This document shows, in pieces, positions 8,170-16,454 of a DNA stretch of 64,000 nt. The DNA is taken from contig NZ_JAFMSY010000001.1 in NCBI RefSeq assembly GCF_017916455.1, positions 1,161,977 through 1,225,976 of the forward strand, read 5' to 3'. Origin of the DNA: Nocardioides xinjiangensis. GTDB lineage: Bacteria; Actinomycetota; Actinomycetes; Propionibacteriales; Nocardioidaceae. A program made the translations under genes and the position numbers. The notes below the pieces were generated by a model. It searched no databases, was not told the origin of the DNA, and saw only the letters and a program-made list of their open reading frames with translations. The first letter of the stretch is position 1; each line of letters opens with the position of its first letter.

Positions 8170-9309
8170 ATGCCCGACTCCACCACCCGCATCCTGATGA
8201 ACGGCGTCACCGGCCGCATGGGCTACCGCCAGCACCTGCTGCGCTCCATCCTGGCCATCCGTGACGACGGCGGGATCCCGCTCCCCGACGGCACCCGCCT
8301 GCAGGTGGAGCCGGTGCTCCTCGGTCGCAACGCCGACAAGCTCGCCCGGCTCGCCGACCAGCACGGCATCGCCGACTGGTCCACCGACCTCGACACCGTC
8401 CTCGCCGAGGACCCGGCGCCGGTCTACTTCGACGCCCAGGTCACCAGCGAGCGCAAGAAGGCGATCCTCAAGGCCGCCGCCGCGGGCAAGCACGTCTACA
8501 CCGAGAAGCCGATCGCCGAGACCGTCGCCGAGGGCCAGGAGCTGGTCGACGCGGCGGAGAAGAGCGGCATCATCAACGGCGTCGTGCACGACAAGCTCTA
8601 CCTGCCGGGGCTGATGAAGCTCAAGCGGCTGGTGGACTCCGGCTTCTTCGGGCGGATCCTCTCGGTGCGCGGCGAGTTCGGCTACTGGGTCTTCGAGGGC
8701 GACTACCTGCCCGCGCAGCGCCCGAGCTGGAACTACCGCGCCGAGGACGGCGGCGGGATGGTCCTCGACATGTTCTGCCACTGGAACTACGTCCTGGAGA
8801 ACCTCTTCGGCGCCGTGGAGGCGGTCACCGCCAAGGCGGTGACCCACATCCCGGAGCGCTGGGACGAGAACGGCGAGCGCTACGACGCCACCGCCGACGA
8901 CGCGGCGTACGCCATCTTCGAGCTGGCCGGCGGCGTCATCGCCCAGGTCAACTCCTCCTGGGCGGTGCGCGTCGAGCGCAAGGAGCTCGTCGAGTTCCAG
9001 GTCGACGGCACCCACGGATCGGCGGTCGCCGGGCTGTTCAACTGCCGCATCCAGCCTCGCGAGGCCACGCCGATGCCGGTCTGGAACCCCGACCTGCCGA
9101 CCACCGAGGACTTCCGCGGCCAGTGGCGCGAGATCCCCGACAACCAGCAGTTCGGCAACGGCTTCCGCGCCCAGTGGGAGCAGTACCTGCTCGACGTCCA
9201 CCACGGCCGCCCCCACCGCTACGACTTCGCCGCCGGCGTGCGGGGCCTCGAGCTGGTCGACGCCGGTCTCACGTCCTCCCGCGAGGGCCGGCGGGTGACC
9301 CTGCGATGA
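8170..9309 (+). CDS. Gfo/Idh/MocA-family oxidoreductase
   Basis: A 379-residue NAD(P)-dependent dehydrogenase. An N-terminal Rossmann region with NGVTGRMG is at residues 11-18, and the family hallmark EKP is at 112-114 (YTEKPIAE), followed by the alpha/beta substrate domain. Members oxidise or reduce hydroxyls of sugars, inositols and glycosides. The slightly extended insert after the first strand (about residues 30-45) is longer than in inositol dehydrogenase. It overlaps the next gene by 4 nt. Together with the two following enzymes it probably performs the first intracellular oxidation of the imported compound; the exact substrate is unknown. Confidence 0.9.
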   Translation: MPDSTTRILMNGVTGRMGYRQHLLRSILAIRDDGGIPLPDGTRLQVEPVLLGRNADKLARLADQHGIADWSTDLDTVLAEDPAPVYFDAQVTSERKKAILKAAAAGKHVYTEKPIAETVAEGQELVDAAEKSGIINGVVHDKLYLPGLMKLKRLVDSGFFGRILSVRGEFGYWVFEGDYLPAQRPSWNYRAEDGGGMVLDMFCHWNYVLENLFGAVEAVTAKAVTHIPERWDENGERYDATADDAAYAIFELAGGVIAQVNSSWAVRVERKELVEFQVDGTHGSAVAGLFNCRIQPREATPMPVWNPDLPTTEDFRGQWREIPDNQQFGNGFRAQWEQYLLDVHHGRPHRYDFAAGVRGLELVDAGLTSSREGRRVTLR

Positions 9310-10469
9310 GCCCGACCTCGGTGGACGTGCCCCTCGCCGACGGCGGGTGGGAGACGGTCACCCTCCACGAGCCGCGCCAGTGGAAGGACCACCCGCGCCC
9401 CTACGAGCAGCGGGTCGCCTTCGCCGCCGCCCACGTCGTGGCCGACCCGCGCGGCGAGAACGTCCCCGGCGCCCCCGCCGTGGTCGACTGGGAGTCGACG
9501 CTGGCCTTCCGCCGTGAGCTGTTCCGCTACGGCTTCGGCGTCGCGGAGGCGATGGACACCGCGCAGCGCAACATGGGGCTCGACTGGCCGGCCGTGCAGG
9601 AGCTCGTCCGGCGCAGCGCGCAGCAGGCGCAGGAGTACGACGCCCGCATCGCGTCGGGCGCCGGCACCGACCACGCTCCCGCCGCGGCCACCCTCGAGGA
9701 GGTCCGGGCCGCCTACGAGGAGCAGGTCGCCTTCGTGGAGTCCACCGGCTCCCAGGTGATCCTCATGGCCTCGCGCCAGCTGGCCGCCGTCGCCGCCGGA
9801 CCCGACGACTACCTGGCGGTCTACTCCCGGCTGCTCGAGCAGGTGCGCGAGCCGGTCATCCTGCACTGGCTCGGCGAGGCGTTCGACCCGCAGCTGCGCG
9901 GCTACTGGGGCTCGAGCGACGTCGACGCCGCCACGGCGACCTTCCTCGACCTGGTGCGGGAGCACGCCGACAAGGTCGACGGGGTCAAGGTCTCCCTGCT
10001 CTCCGCCGAGCACGAGACCGGGCTGCGCGCCGCCCTGCCCGAGGGCGTGCGCCTCTACACCGGCGACGACTTCAACTACCCCGAGCTCATCCGCGGCGAC
10101 GGCACGCACCACTCCGACGCCCTGCTCGGCGCGTTCGCGGCCGTCGCCCCGGCCGCCTCCGCCGCGCTCACCGCGCTCGACGAGGGCGACCTCGACGCCT
10201 ACGACGCCGAGATGGCGCCGACGCTGCCGCTCTCGCGGCACGTCTTCGAGGCCCCGACCTACCACTACAAGACCGGCATCGCGTTCCTGTCGTGGCTGTG
10301 CGGCCACCAGCCGGGCTTCACCATGGTCGGCGGCCTGCAGTCGGCGCGCAGCGCGGTGCACCTCGGCCGGCTCTTCGCGCTCGCCGACGAGGCACGGCTG
10401 CTCCCCGACCCCGAGGTCGCCGCGCACCGGATGCGCGTGTGGCTCGACGGAGCGGGACTCGCCCGATGA
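9306..10469 (+). CDS. DUF993 protein, dihydrodipicolinate synthase-like
   Basis: A 387-residue protein of the DUF993 family, annotated by homology as dihydrodipicolinate synthase-like and therefore predicted to be a TIM-barrel aldolase or lyase. I recognise it from the opening (WKDHPRPYEQRVAFAAAHVV) and the central VILHWLGEAFDP segment followed by a VDGVKVSLLS strand, whose lysine is a candidate Schiff-base residue. It overlaps both neighbours by 4 nt. In actinobacteria this family recurs next to Gfo/Idh dehydrogenases and sugar isomerases, as here, which suggests retro-aldol cleavage of an oxidised sugar. No member's activity is known to me. Confidence 0.8.
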   Translation: MSPTSVDVPLADGGWETVTLHEPRQWKDHPRPYEQRVAFAAAHVVADPRGENVPGAPAVVDWESTLAFRRELFRYGFGVAEAMDTAQRNMGLDWPAVQELVRRSAQQAQEYDARIASGAGTDHAPAAATLEEVRAAYEEQVAFVESTGSQVILMASRQLAAVAAGPDDYLAVYSRLLEQVREPVILHWLGEAFDPQLRGYWGSSDVDAATATFLDLVREHADKVDGVKVSLLSAEHETGLRAALPEGVRLYTGDDFNYPELIRGDGTHHSDALLGAFAAVAPAASAALTALDEGDLDAYDAEMAPTLPLSRHVFEAPTYHYKTGIAFLSWLCGHQPGFTMVGGLQSARSAVHLGRLFALADEARLLPDPEVAAHRMRVWLDGAGLAR

Positions 10470-11371
10470 CCACCGTCGACGTGGCCCTCGACGTCCCCTC
10501 CGGCGCACCGGCGCGGGTCGAGACGCCGGCGCCCGGCGACCCCCGGCTCGCGCGCCTCTCGCTCAACCAGAAGACGGTGGACGGGTGGGGCCTGCGCGAG
10601 GTGATCGACGGCTGCGTCGCCGCCGGGCTGCCGGCCATCGGCGCCTGGCGCGAGCCGGTCGCCGAGGTCGGTCTCGCGACCGCGGCTCGATGGGTCTCCG
10701 ACGCCGGCCTCCGCGTCTCGTCGGTGTGCCGCGGCGGGTTCTTCACCGGCGCCGGCGACCTCTCCCGGGCCGAGCGCCACGACGACAACCGGCGGGCCCT
10801 CGACGAGGCGGCGGCCCTGGGCGCCCCCTGCCTGGTGCTCGTCCCCGGCGGCCTCCCGGCCGGCGACCGAGACCTGCCCGCGGCGCGGGCCCGTGCCGCC
10901 GAGGCCATCGAGGCCCTCGTGCCGCACGCGCTCGAGGTCGGGGTGCGGCTCGCGATCGAGCCGATGCATCCGATCTTCGCCGCCGACCGCGGCGTCGTCT
11001 CCACCCTCGCGCAGGCCCTCGACATCGCCGAGCCGCTGCCCGCCGAGGCGGTCGGCGTCGTCGTCGACACCTTCCACGTGTGGTGGGAGCCCGGGGTCGA
11101 GGAGCAGATCGCCCGCGCCGGCGCGCGCATCGCGTCGTACCAGGTGTGCGAGTGGATCACCCCGCTGCCGCCCGACGCGCTGCTCTCGCGCGGGATGATG
11201 GGCGACGGGCACATCGACTTCGCCCGCCTGACCTCCCTCGTCGCAGCCGCCGGCTACACCGGCGACGTCGAGGTGGAGATCTTCAACGCCGACGTGTGGG
11301 CCGCCGACGGCCGCGACGTCGTGGACACGCTCGCGCGGCGCTACGTCGAGCTCGTGGAGCCGCACCTGTAG
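10466..11371 (+). CDS. sugar phosphate isomerase/epimerase family protein (AP endonuclease 2 fold)
   Basis: A 301-residue TIM-barrel protein of the xylose-isomerase-like superfamily. Candidate metal ligands are Glu165 in LAIEPMHP, Asp201 and His204 in VVDTFHVWW, His249 in GDGHID and Glu271 in VEVEIF, matching the Glu-Asp-His-Glu pattern of the family. It starts at ATG 10466 overlapping the DUF993 stop. Family members isomerise or epimerise sugars or keto-sugars, and some catalyse eliminations on 3-keto-glycosides. It fits as the isomerase step between the dehydrogenase and the aldolase-like enzyme; the order of steps is inference. Confidence 0.85.
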   Translation: MTTVDVALDVPSGAPARVETPAPGDPRLARLSLNQKTVDGWGLREVIDGCVAAGLPAIGAWREPVAEVGLATAARWVSDAGLRVSSVCRGGFFTGAGDLSRAERHDDNRRALDEAAALGAPCLVLVPGGLPAGDRDLPAARARAAEAIEALVPHALEVGVRLAIEPMHPIFAADRGVVSTLAQALDIAEPLPAEAVGVVVDTFHVWWEPGVEEQIARAGARIASYQVCEWITPLPPDALLSRGMMGDGHIDFARLTSLVAAAGYTGDVEVEIFNADVWAADGRDVVDTLARRYVELVEPHL

Positions 11372-11406
11372 ACACCCACCCTCCAACCCCGAAAGGCACG
11401 TGGACC

Positions 11407-12114
11407 ATGCACCGCAGAAGGATCACCACCGCCCTGGTCGCGAGCGCGGCCCTGGCCGGGCCCGCCGCCGTCGCAGCGCCCGCCCCGTCCGCACCGGACG
11501 ACGTCCGCACCACGCGGGTGGTCGCCCCGGCGACACCGCAGCACTGGGACCCCCTCACCGACGACCTGTGGTCCTTCGAGGGCAACCAGGTGGTCCTCAC
11601 CCGCCCCGGGACCAACCCGAACGACGGCGTGCGGAGGCCCTTCGAGTACGCCGTCGTGACGAAGGGGCCGCGGCTCTCCGACGTCAGCGTCGAGGCCGAG
11701 GTCCGGCTCGACGAGTCCGTCGCCGTCAGCAACCGCGACGTCGTCGTCATCTGGAACTACCAGGGCCCCAGGCGCTTCTACTACGCGCACTTCTCGCAGG
11801 ACAACACCATCTACCCCCACAACGGCATCTTCGTCGTCGACAACGCCGACCGGCGCCGCATCGACGACCAGTGGACCGGGTCGGTGGGCGCACCGCCCGC
11901 CGTCACCGACGCCGACTGGCACGACGTGCGCGTCGACTACGACGCCGGCTCCGGCGAGATCGCGGTGTACGTCGACGACGCGGCCGAGCCGCTCATGACG
12001 GCCACCGACACGACGTTCAGCGGGGGCCGCGTGGGATTCGGCTCCTTCGACAACTTCGGCCGCACCCGCCACTTCCGCGCGACCGGCACCCCCGTCGAGG
12101 GCACGACGTCGTGA
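11407..12114 (+). CDS. secreted DUF1080-like concanavalin-fold protein
   Basis: A 235-residue secreted protein. The signal peptide runs from MHRRRITTALVASAAL to about residue 28 (an AxA-type site before PSAPDD). The rest resembles the DUF1080 / 3-keto-disaccharide hydrolase fold: a WSFEGNQVVLT opening, alternating strands with WNYQG and YYAHFSQDN, the WHDVRVDYD segment and a GRVGFGSFDNFG end. GAAAGG at 11390-11395 is a possible ribosome-binding site. Its place after the intracellular enzymes and before a secreted sugar dehydrogenase suggests extracellular handling of an oxidised glycoside. Hydrolase activity is not proven by sequence. Confidence 0.72.
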   Translation: MHRRRITTALVASAALAGPAAVAAPAPSAPDDVRTTRVVAPATPQHWDPLTDDLWSFEGNQVVLTRPGTNPNDGVRRPFEYAVVTKGPRLSDVSVEAEVRLDESVAVSNRDVVVIWNYQGPRRFYYAHFSQDNTIYPHNGIFVVDNADRRRIDDQWTGSVGAPPAVTDADWHDVRVDYDAGSGEIAVYVDDAAEPLMTATDTTFSGGRVGFGSFDNFGRTRHFRATGTPVEGTTS

Positions 12115-12128
12115 CCTCCCCCTGATCC

Positions 12129-12163
12129 CCGTCGGCCCCCCGGCCGCGCCGGGGAGCCGACGG
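12129..12163 (+). terminator. stem-loop between secreted genes (terminator or attenuator)
   Basis: CCGTCGGC (12129-12136) pairs with GCCGACGG (12156-12163), and inside it CCCCGGC (12138-12144) pairs with GCCGGGG (12148-12154), giving about 15 bp with one mismatch and a 3-nt loop. A smaller CTGCC/GGCAG hairpin follows. There is no U-tract, as is usual in this GC range. It may terminate part of the transcript before the sugar dehydrogenase gene, which carries its own TAGGGA hexamer 6 nt before its start. Confidence 0.6.
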
Positions 12164-12238
12164 AGGCTGCCACGGGCCCCGGCAGAGGAAGACCGCGGCA
12201 GCAGTTGTCTCCAACCACTTCAACAGTAGGGACACCCC

Positions 12239-14530
12239 ATGCGAAAGACACGCTGGTGGGTCGCCGCCGTCTCCACGTCAGTGGCGGCCGCAGCCCTTTC
12301 CCCCGTCGCGCTCCCCGCCACGGCCGGCGGGGCCGGATCGGGGTCGGTAGCACCTCCGATCCCGCCCGACCCCTCCCCCTCCACGCTCGGGCTCGTGCTC
12401 GAGGAGTACGCGCAGCTGCCCGCGTCGACCCCCAACGGCCCGTGGACCGACGTCCGCATCGGCACCCGGCACAACCGGATCAACCACATCGGCGAGCTGC
12501 CCGACGGCTCGGGCCGGCTCTACGTCCCGGACCTCAACGGCAACCTGTACTTCCTCGAGGACCGCGAGCCGTCGGTCTACCTCGACGTGAAGGCGCGGTT
12601 CCCGGAGTTCCTGGCCTGGCGCGGCCTCGGCTCGGGCTTCGGCTTCGTGGCCTTCCACCCCGAGTTCGAGGACAACGGGAAGTTCTACACCACCCACACC
12701 GAGAACCCGACGGCTCCGGGCGCGCAGACCTACCCGGGCCAGCCGCTGCGCTCCGGCGGCGTCCAGAGCGTCGTCACCGAGTGGACCGCCGACGACCCCT
12801 CGGCCGACACCTTCACCGGCAGCAGCCGCGAGCTGTTCCGCTACCGCTTCGCCAGCCAGATCCACGCCATCCAGCAGATCGACTTCAACCCCACGGCGAA
12901 GCCGGGCGACGACGACTACGGCCTGCTCTACCTCGCCGTCGGCGACGGCGGCTACGGCGTGGAGACCGACCTCCCGCAGCAGCTGGCCGACCCCTCCGGC
13001 AAGATCCTGCGGATCGACCCGGCCGGGACGGACGCCCCCAACGGTCGCTACGGCATCCCCGACAGCAACCCGTGGGTCGGTGAGCCGGGCGCGCTCGGCG
13101 AGATCTGGGCCATCGGCATGCGCGACCCGCACCGGTTCAGCTGGGACGTGGCGGGCAAGCACGACATGTTCCTCGGCCACATCGGCCAGCGGGCCATCGA
13201 GGCCGTCTACGAGGTCGACGCCGGCGACGACTTCGGGTGGCCCGACGTCGAGTCGCGCCTGGACTACCAGAACGACACCCAGTGCCGCCTCGACCCGATG
13301 ACCGCGGAGCAGGCCGCCAAGGGCTACGACTTCCCGGTCGCGTCCTACGCCCACGAGACCCCGGCGAACTGGAGCTGCAACGCCGACTCCGGCCACGCCA
13401 TCTCCGGCGGCCACGTCCACCGGGGCCACCTGCCCGGCCTCAAGGGCAAGTACGTCTTCGGCGACCTCGTGAAGGGCGAGGTCTACTACGCCACGGCGGC
13501 GCACATGCGCGACGACTCCGAGCGCGAGGCCGAGGTCCACGAGCTGCAGCTCTACGACGCCTCGGGCACCCGCATGCGGATGTCGGACTTCGTCGGCGAC
13601 GGCCGGGTCGACCTCCGCTTCGGCACCGACTCCGAGCGCAACCTCTACCTGCTCGCCAAGGCCAACGGCATGATCTGGAAGGTCAGCGACACCGTGCGGG
13701 CCCCGGTCGAGAAGGACATCGAGCCCGCCCTGGCGGACGACGTCGTGGCGGCGTACGACTTCGAGCACCCCTTCGCCGCGAACGACTCCTATGAGGTCGA
13801 CCAGGGGCCCAGCCGCACCCTCATCCGGCTGGTCAACGGCGGCGACCGGATGCGCGTCGACGACGGCGCCTACCCCGGCTCCAACAACGCCCTGCAGGTG
13901 CACAGCGCCGCCGAGTCGCCGACCGGCACCGCCTGGAAGGCCGGCGTCTACGAGTCCGACGCCGACGGCGTCGCCTCGCTGTCGCGGTTCAGCAACGCCG
14001 ACGGCACGACCGTGATGGGCTGGTTCAAGATGACCGGCCAGAACCCGACGCCCGGCTACAACGCGATCGGCCTCGCCGGCGTGCTCGCCGGCAACTCCGA
14101 CGGGCACGGCGTCCGAGCCCTCCTCGAGCTGATCCAGGTCAACGGCGAGCTCAAGCTCGTCGCCCTGGGCCGGCGCCTCGACAACGGCAGCTCGTGGACG
14201 TACGCCGCCTCGCAGCCGTGGCAGGAGCTGCTCCCGCAGGGCGAGTGGGTGCACCTGGCGGCGACGTTCGACTTCGACGACGGCTCGATGGCGCTCTACC
14301 GCAACGGCAAGGCGGTGGACGGCTTCTACACCGCCACCAACGACCCGTGGAAGGTCGACGGCACCGGGACGTCGGCGACCAACCCCCGCGGCATCAAGAT
14401 CGGTGGCTCGTTCCCGCAGAACGGCACCGAGCGCAACCCGTGCAACTGCCGCATGGACGACCTGGTGTTCCTCGACGACGTGGCGTCCGCGTCCGAGGTG
14501 GCGCGGCAGTACCGCCGGTACCTGCGCTGA
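12239..14530 (+). CDS. secreted PQQ-dependent sugar dehydrogenase with C-terminal LamG-like domain
   Basis: A 763-residue secreted protein. A signal peptide (basic start, hydrophobic residues 8-28, ending in an ALPATA site) is followed from about residue 60 to 480 by a glucose/sorbosone dehydrogenase beta-propeller (PF07995-like): IGELPDGSGRLYVPDLNG, GFGFVAFHPEF, DYGLLYLAVGDGG, EIWAIGMRDPHRFSWD. These proteins bind PQQ and calcium and oxidise aldoses or sugar alcohols outside the cell. Residues from about 560 to the end form a LamG/concanavalin-like domain (GEWVHLAATFDFDDGSMALY), possibly binding polysaccharide. It is the last gene of the LacI-controlled cluster. Substrate and PQQ dependence are inferred from the family. 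Confidence 0.85.
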   Translation: MRKTRWWVAAVSTSVAAAALSPVALPATAGGAGSGSVAPPIPPDPSPSTLGLVLEEYAQLPASTPNGPWTDVRIGTRHNRINHIGELPDGSGRLYVPDLNGNLYFLEDREPSVYLDVKARFPEFLAWRGLGSGFGFVAFHPEFEDNGKFYTTHTENPTAPGAQTYPGQPLRSGGVQSVVTEWTADDPSADTFTGSSRELFRYRFASQIHAIQQIDFNPTAKPGDDDYGLLYLAVGDGGYGVETDLPQQLADPSGKILRIDPAGTDAPNGRYGIPDSNPWVGEPGALGEIWAIGMRDPHRFSWDVAGKHDMFLGHIGQRAIEAVYEVDAGDDFGWPDVESRLDYQNDTQCRLDPMTAEQAAKGYDFPVASYAHETPANWSCNADSGHAISGGHVHRGHLPGLKGKYVFGDLVKGEVYYATAAHMRDDSEREAEVHELQLYDASGTRMRMSDFVGDGRVDLRFGTDSERNLYLLAKANGMIWKVSDTVRAPVEKDIEPALADDVVAAYDFEHPFAANDSYEVDQGPSRTLIRLVNGGDRMRVDDGAYPGSNNALQVHSAAESPTGTAWKAGVYESDADGVASLSRFSNADGTTVMGWFKMTGQNPTPGYNAIGLAGVLAGNSDGHGVRALLELIQVNGELKLVALGRRLDNGSSWTYAASQPWQELLPQGEWVHLAATFDFDDGSMALYRNGKAVDGFYTATNDPWKVDGTGTSATNPRGIKIGGSFPQNGTERNPCNCRMDDLVFLDDVASASEVARQYRRYLR

Positions 14531-14560
14531 TCACGCACTGATCACGCACTGATCACCCAC
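14528..14560 (+). repeat. three tandem 11-bp repeats carrying stop codons
   Basis: TGATCACGCAC is repeated at 14528-14538 and 14539-14549, with a third copy TGATCACCCAC at 14550-14560. The first TGA is the stop codon of the sugar dehydrogenase. Because the period is 11, the three TGA triplets fall in all three reading frames, and each unit contains the TGATCA palindrome. Confidence 0.85.
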
Positions 14561-14567
14561 TGGGCAG

Positions 14568-14597
14568 GGGCCCGGTCGCCGAGAGGCGGCCGGGCCC
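14568..14597 (+). terminator. intrinsic terminator of the sugar operon
   Basis: GGGCCCGGTCGCC (14568-14580) pairs with GGCGGCCGGGCCC (14585-14597) over 13 bp with one wobble and a GAGA tetraloop, followed by TTCGTCGT. It lies 38 nt after the stop of the dehydrogenase gene and is a convincing end of the operon. Confidence 0.85.
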
Positions 14598-14611
14598 TTC
14601 GTCGTGCCGGC

Positions 14612-14664
14612 GGACGACGTGGAGGATCCGGGTCACCTGGTGACCCGGATCCTCCGCGTCGTCG
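14612..14664. repeat. GGATCC-type palindrome, copy 2 (long perfect hairpin)
   Basis: A 53-bp inverted repeat centred on T14638. The inner 17-bp arms (14621-14637 and 14639-14655, with GGATCCGGGTCACC at the core) are a perfect match, and the pairing continues with one T-G wobble to 14612/14664, 26 bp in all. The left half matches the palindrome at 963-1001. It sits between convergent stop codons at 14530 and 14679. The extended complementarity on both sides suggests a mobile or recombining palindromic element used as a two-way terminator. Confidence 0.8.
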
Positions 14665-14678
14665 TCCAGAGTCCGGCC

Positions 14679-16184
14679 TCAGCCGCAGACCGGCGCCGGC
14701 GGGAGCGGCGCAGGCACCCCGATCGAGGGCATCCCGAGCCCCACCGAGGCGGACGGCGAGGCGGGCGCCGACGTACGCCGCTCCCACGCGTCGCCGGCGC
14801 GCGTGCGGCGCACGGACCTGATCGCGCCGTCGGCGACGAGGTGGTGCGGGGCGGCGTAGGTGATGTCGACGGTCACCATGTCGCCGGGGCGCACCGAGTC
14901 GGCGTCGACGCCGGAGAAGTCGGCGGCGAAGTGGACCAGCCGGTTGTCGCGGGCGCGGCCGGACAGCCGCTTGGTCGCGACGTCCTTGCGGCCCTCGCCC
15001 TCGGCGACCATCAGCTCGACGGTGCGACCCACGAGGGCCTTGTTCTCCGCCCAGGAGATCTCCTCGACGACCTCGACGAGTCGCTGGTAGCGGTCCTTCA
15101 CGACCGCCGGGTCGACCTGGTCCTCCAGCGCGGCCGCCGGGGTGCCGGGGCGCTTGGAGTACTGGAAGGTGAACGCGGCCGAGAACCGGGCGGCCCGGAC
15201 CACGTCGAGCGTGGCCTGGAAGTCCTCCTCGGTCTCACCGGGGAAGCCGACGATGATGTCGGTGGTGATCGCGGCGTCCGGGATGGCGGCACGGACCCGC
15301 TCGATGATGCCGAGGTACTTCGACCGGCGGTAGGACCGGCGCATCGCGCGCAGCACCGAGTCCGATCCCGACTGCAGCGGCATGTGCAGCGACGGCATCA
15401 CGTTGGGCGTCTGGGCCATCGCCTCGATGACGTCGTCGGTGAACTCGGCCGGGTGCGGCGAGGTGAAGCGCACCCGCTCGAGGCCCTCGATGTCTCCGCA
15501 GGCGCGCAGCAGCTTCGAGAACGCCTGGCGGTCGCCGAACTCGACGCCGTAGGCGTTGACGTTCTGGCCGAGCAGGGTCACCTCCGTGACGCCCTCGGCG
15601 ACGAGCGCCTCGACCTCGGCGAGCACCTCACCGGGCCGGCGGTCCTTCTCCTTGCCGCGCAGCGAGGGGACGATGCAGAACGTGCAGGTGTTGTTGCACC
15701 CGACCGAGATCGACACCCAGGCGGCGTACGCCGACTCCCGCTTGGTCGGCAGCGTGGAGGGGAAGACCGACAGCGACTCGAGGATCTCGACCTGCGCCTC
15801 CTCCTGGACGCGTGCCCGCTCGAGCAGGACCGGCAGCGAGCCGATGTTGTGGGTGCCGAAGACGACGTCGACCCACGGCGCGCGCCGGGTGATCGTCTCC
15901 CGGTCCTTCTGCGCCAGGCACCCGCCGACAGCGACCTGCATGCCCGGCTTCTGCGCCTTGACCGGGGCGAGGTGGCCGAGGTTGCCGTAGAGCTTGTTGT
16001 CGGCGTTCTCCCGCACCGCGCAGGTGTTGAAGACGACGACGTCGGCCTGCGCGTCGTCGGCGGCCCGGACATAGCCCGCGTCCTCGAGCAGGCCGCTCAG
16101 CCGCTCGGAGTCGTGGACGTTCATCTGGCACCCGTGGGTCCTGACCTCGTAGGTGCGCGCAGGGGTCTCGACGGCAGTGTTCAT
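14679..16184 (-). CDS. miaB: tRNA-2-methylthio-N6-dimethylallyladenosine synthase
   Basis: A 501-residue radical SAM methylthiotransferase that adds the 2-methylthio group to i6A37 of tRNAs. Both clusters are visible: Cys19 (HGCQMN), Cys55 (NTCAVRE) and Cys89 (GGCLAQK) for the auxiliary cluster, and C163-x3-C167-x2-C170 for the radical SAM cluster. A TRAM domain follows near residues 385-450. The last 40 residues or so are a Pro/Ala/Ser-rich tail beyond the usual end. It stands alone, downstream of a convergent hairpin element. Confidence 0.96.
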   Translation of the reverse strand: MNTAVETPARTYEVRTHGCQMNVHDSERLSGLLEDAGYVRAADDAQADVVVFNTCAVRENADNKLYGNLGHLAPVKAQKPGMQVAVGGCLAQKDRETITRRAPWVDVVFGTHNIGSLPVLLERARVQEEAQVEILESLSVFPSTLPTKRESAYAAWVSISVGCNNTCTFCIVPSLRGKEKDRRPGEVLAEVEALVAEGVTEVTLLGQNVNAYGVEFGDRQAFSKLLRACGDIEGLERVRFTSPHPAEFTDDVIEAMAQTPNVMPSLHMPLQSGSDSVLRAMRRSYRRSKYLGIIERVRAAIPDAAITTDIIVGFPGETEEDFQATLDVVRAARFSAAFTFQYSKRPGTPAAALEDQVDPAVVKDRYQRLVEVVEEISWAENKALVGRTVELMVAEGEGRKDVATKRLSGRARDNRLVHFAADFSGVDADSVRPGDMVTVDITYAAPHHLVADGAIRSVRRTRAGDAWERRTSAPASPSASVGLGMPSIGVPAPLPPAPVCG

Positions 16185-16391
16185 GACCGGTCAAGGGTAC
16201 GGCGGTCCGCGGGGTCGCCCGAATCGCACGTCGTCGGCGCTCACGGGCAGCCGCCGCACGTGGGGCTGTCGGACGGACACTCGCCTGGCCCGATCGGGCC
16301 ATCCGGGTAACTCGTTGAGGTGGTTGTTCCTCACAAGTCCCACGGCTGCGCCTCGAACAACTCAAGATCTCCTCAGACATCCACAAATGGG

Positions 16392-16447
16392 TAACGTCGC
16401 GTGCCGCGGAATCCGCGGCGGGTCCCCTGGGACCATCCACGAGGAGG
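16392..16447 (+). promoter_or_regulatory. structured 5' leader of the GH16 gene
   Basis: A TAACGT -10-like box (16392-16397) would start the transcript close to 16403. The leader then holds two adjacent small hairpins, arms GCCGCGGA/TCCGCGGC (16403-16419) and GGTCCC/GGGACC (16421-16434), followed by GAGGAGG (16441-16447) 7 nt before GTG 16455. The hairpins may protect the mRNA or tune translation; no known riboswitch core is recognised. Confidence 0.5.
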
Positions 16448-16454
16448 ACGGACC

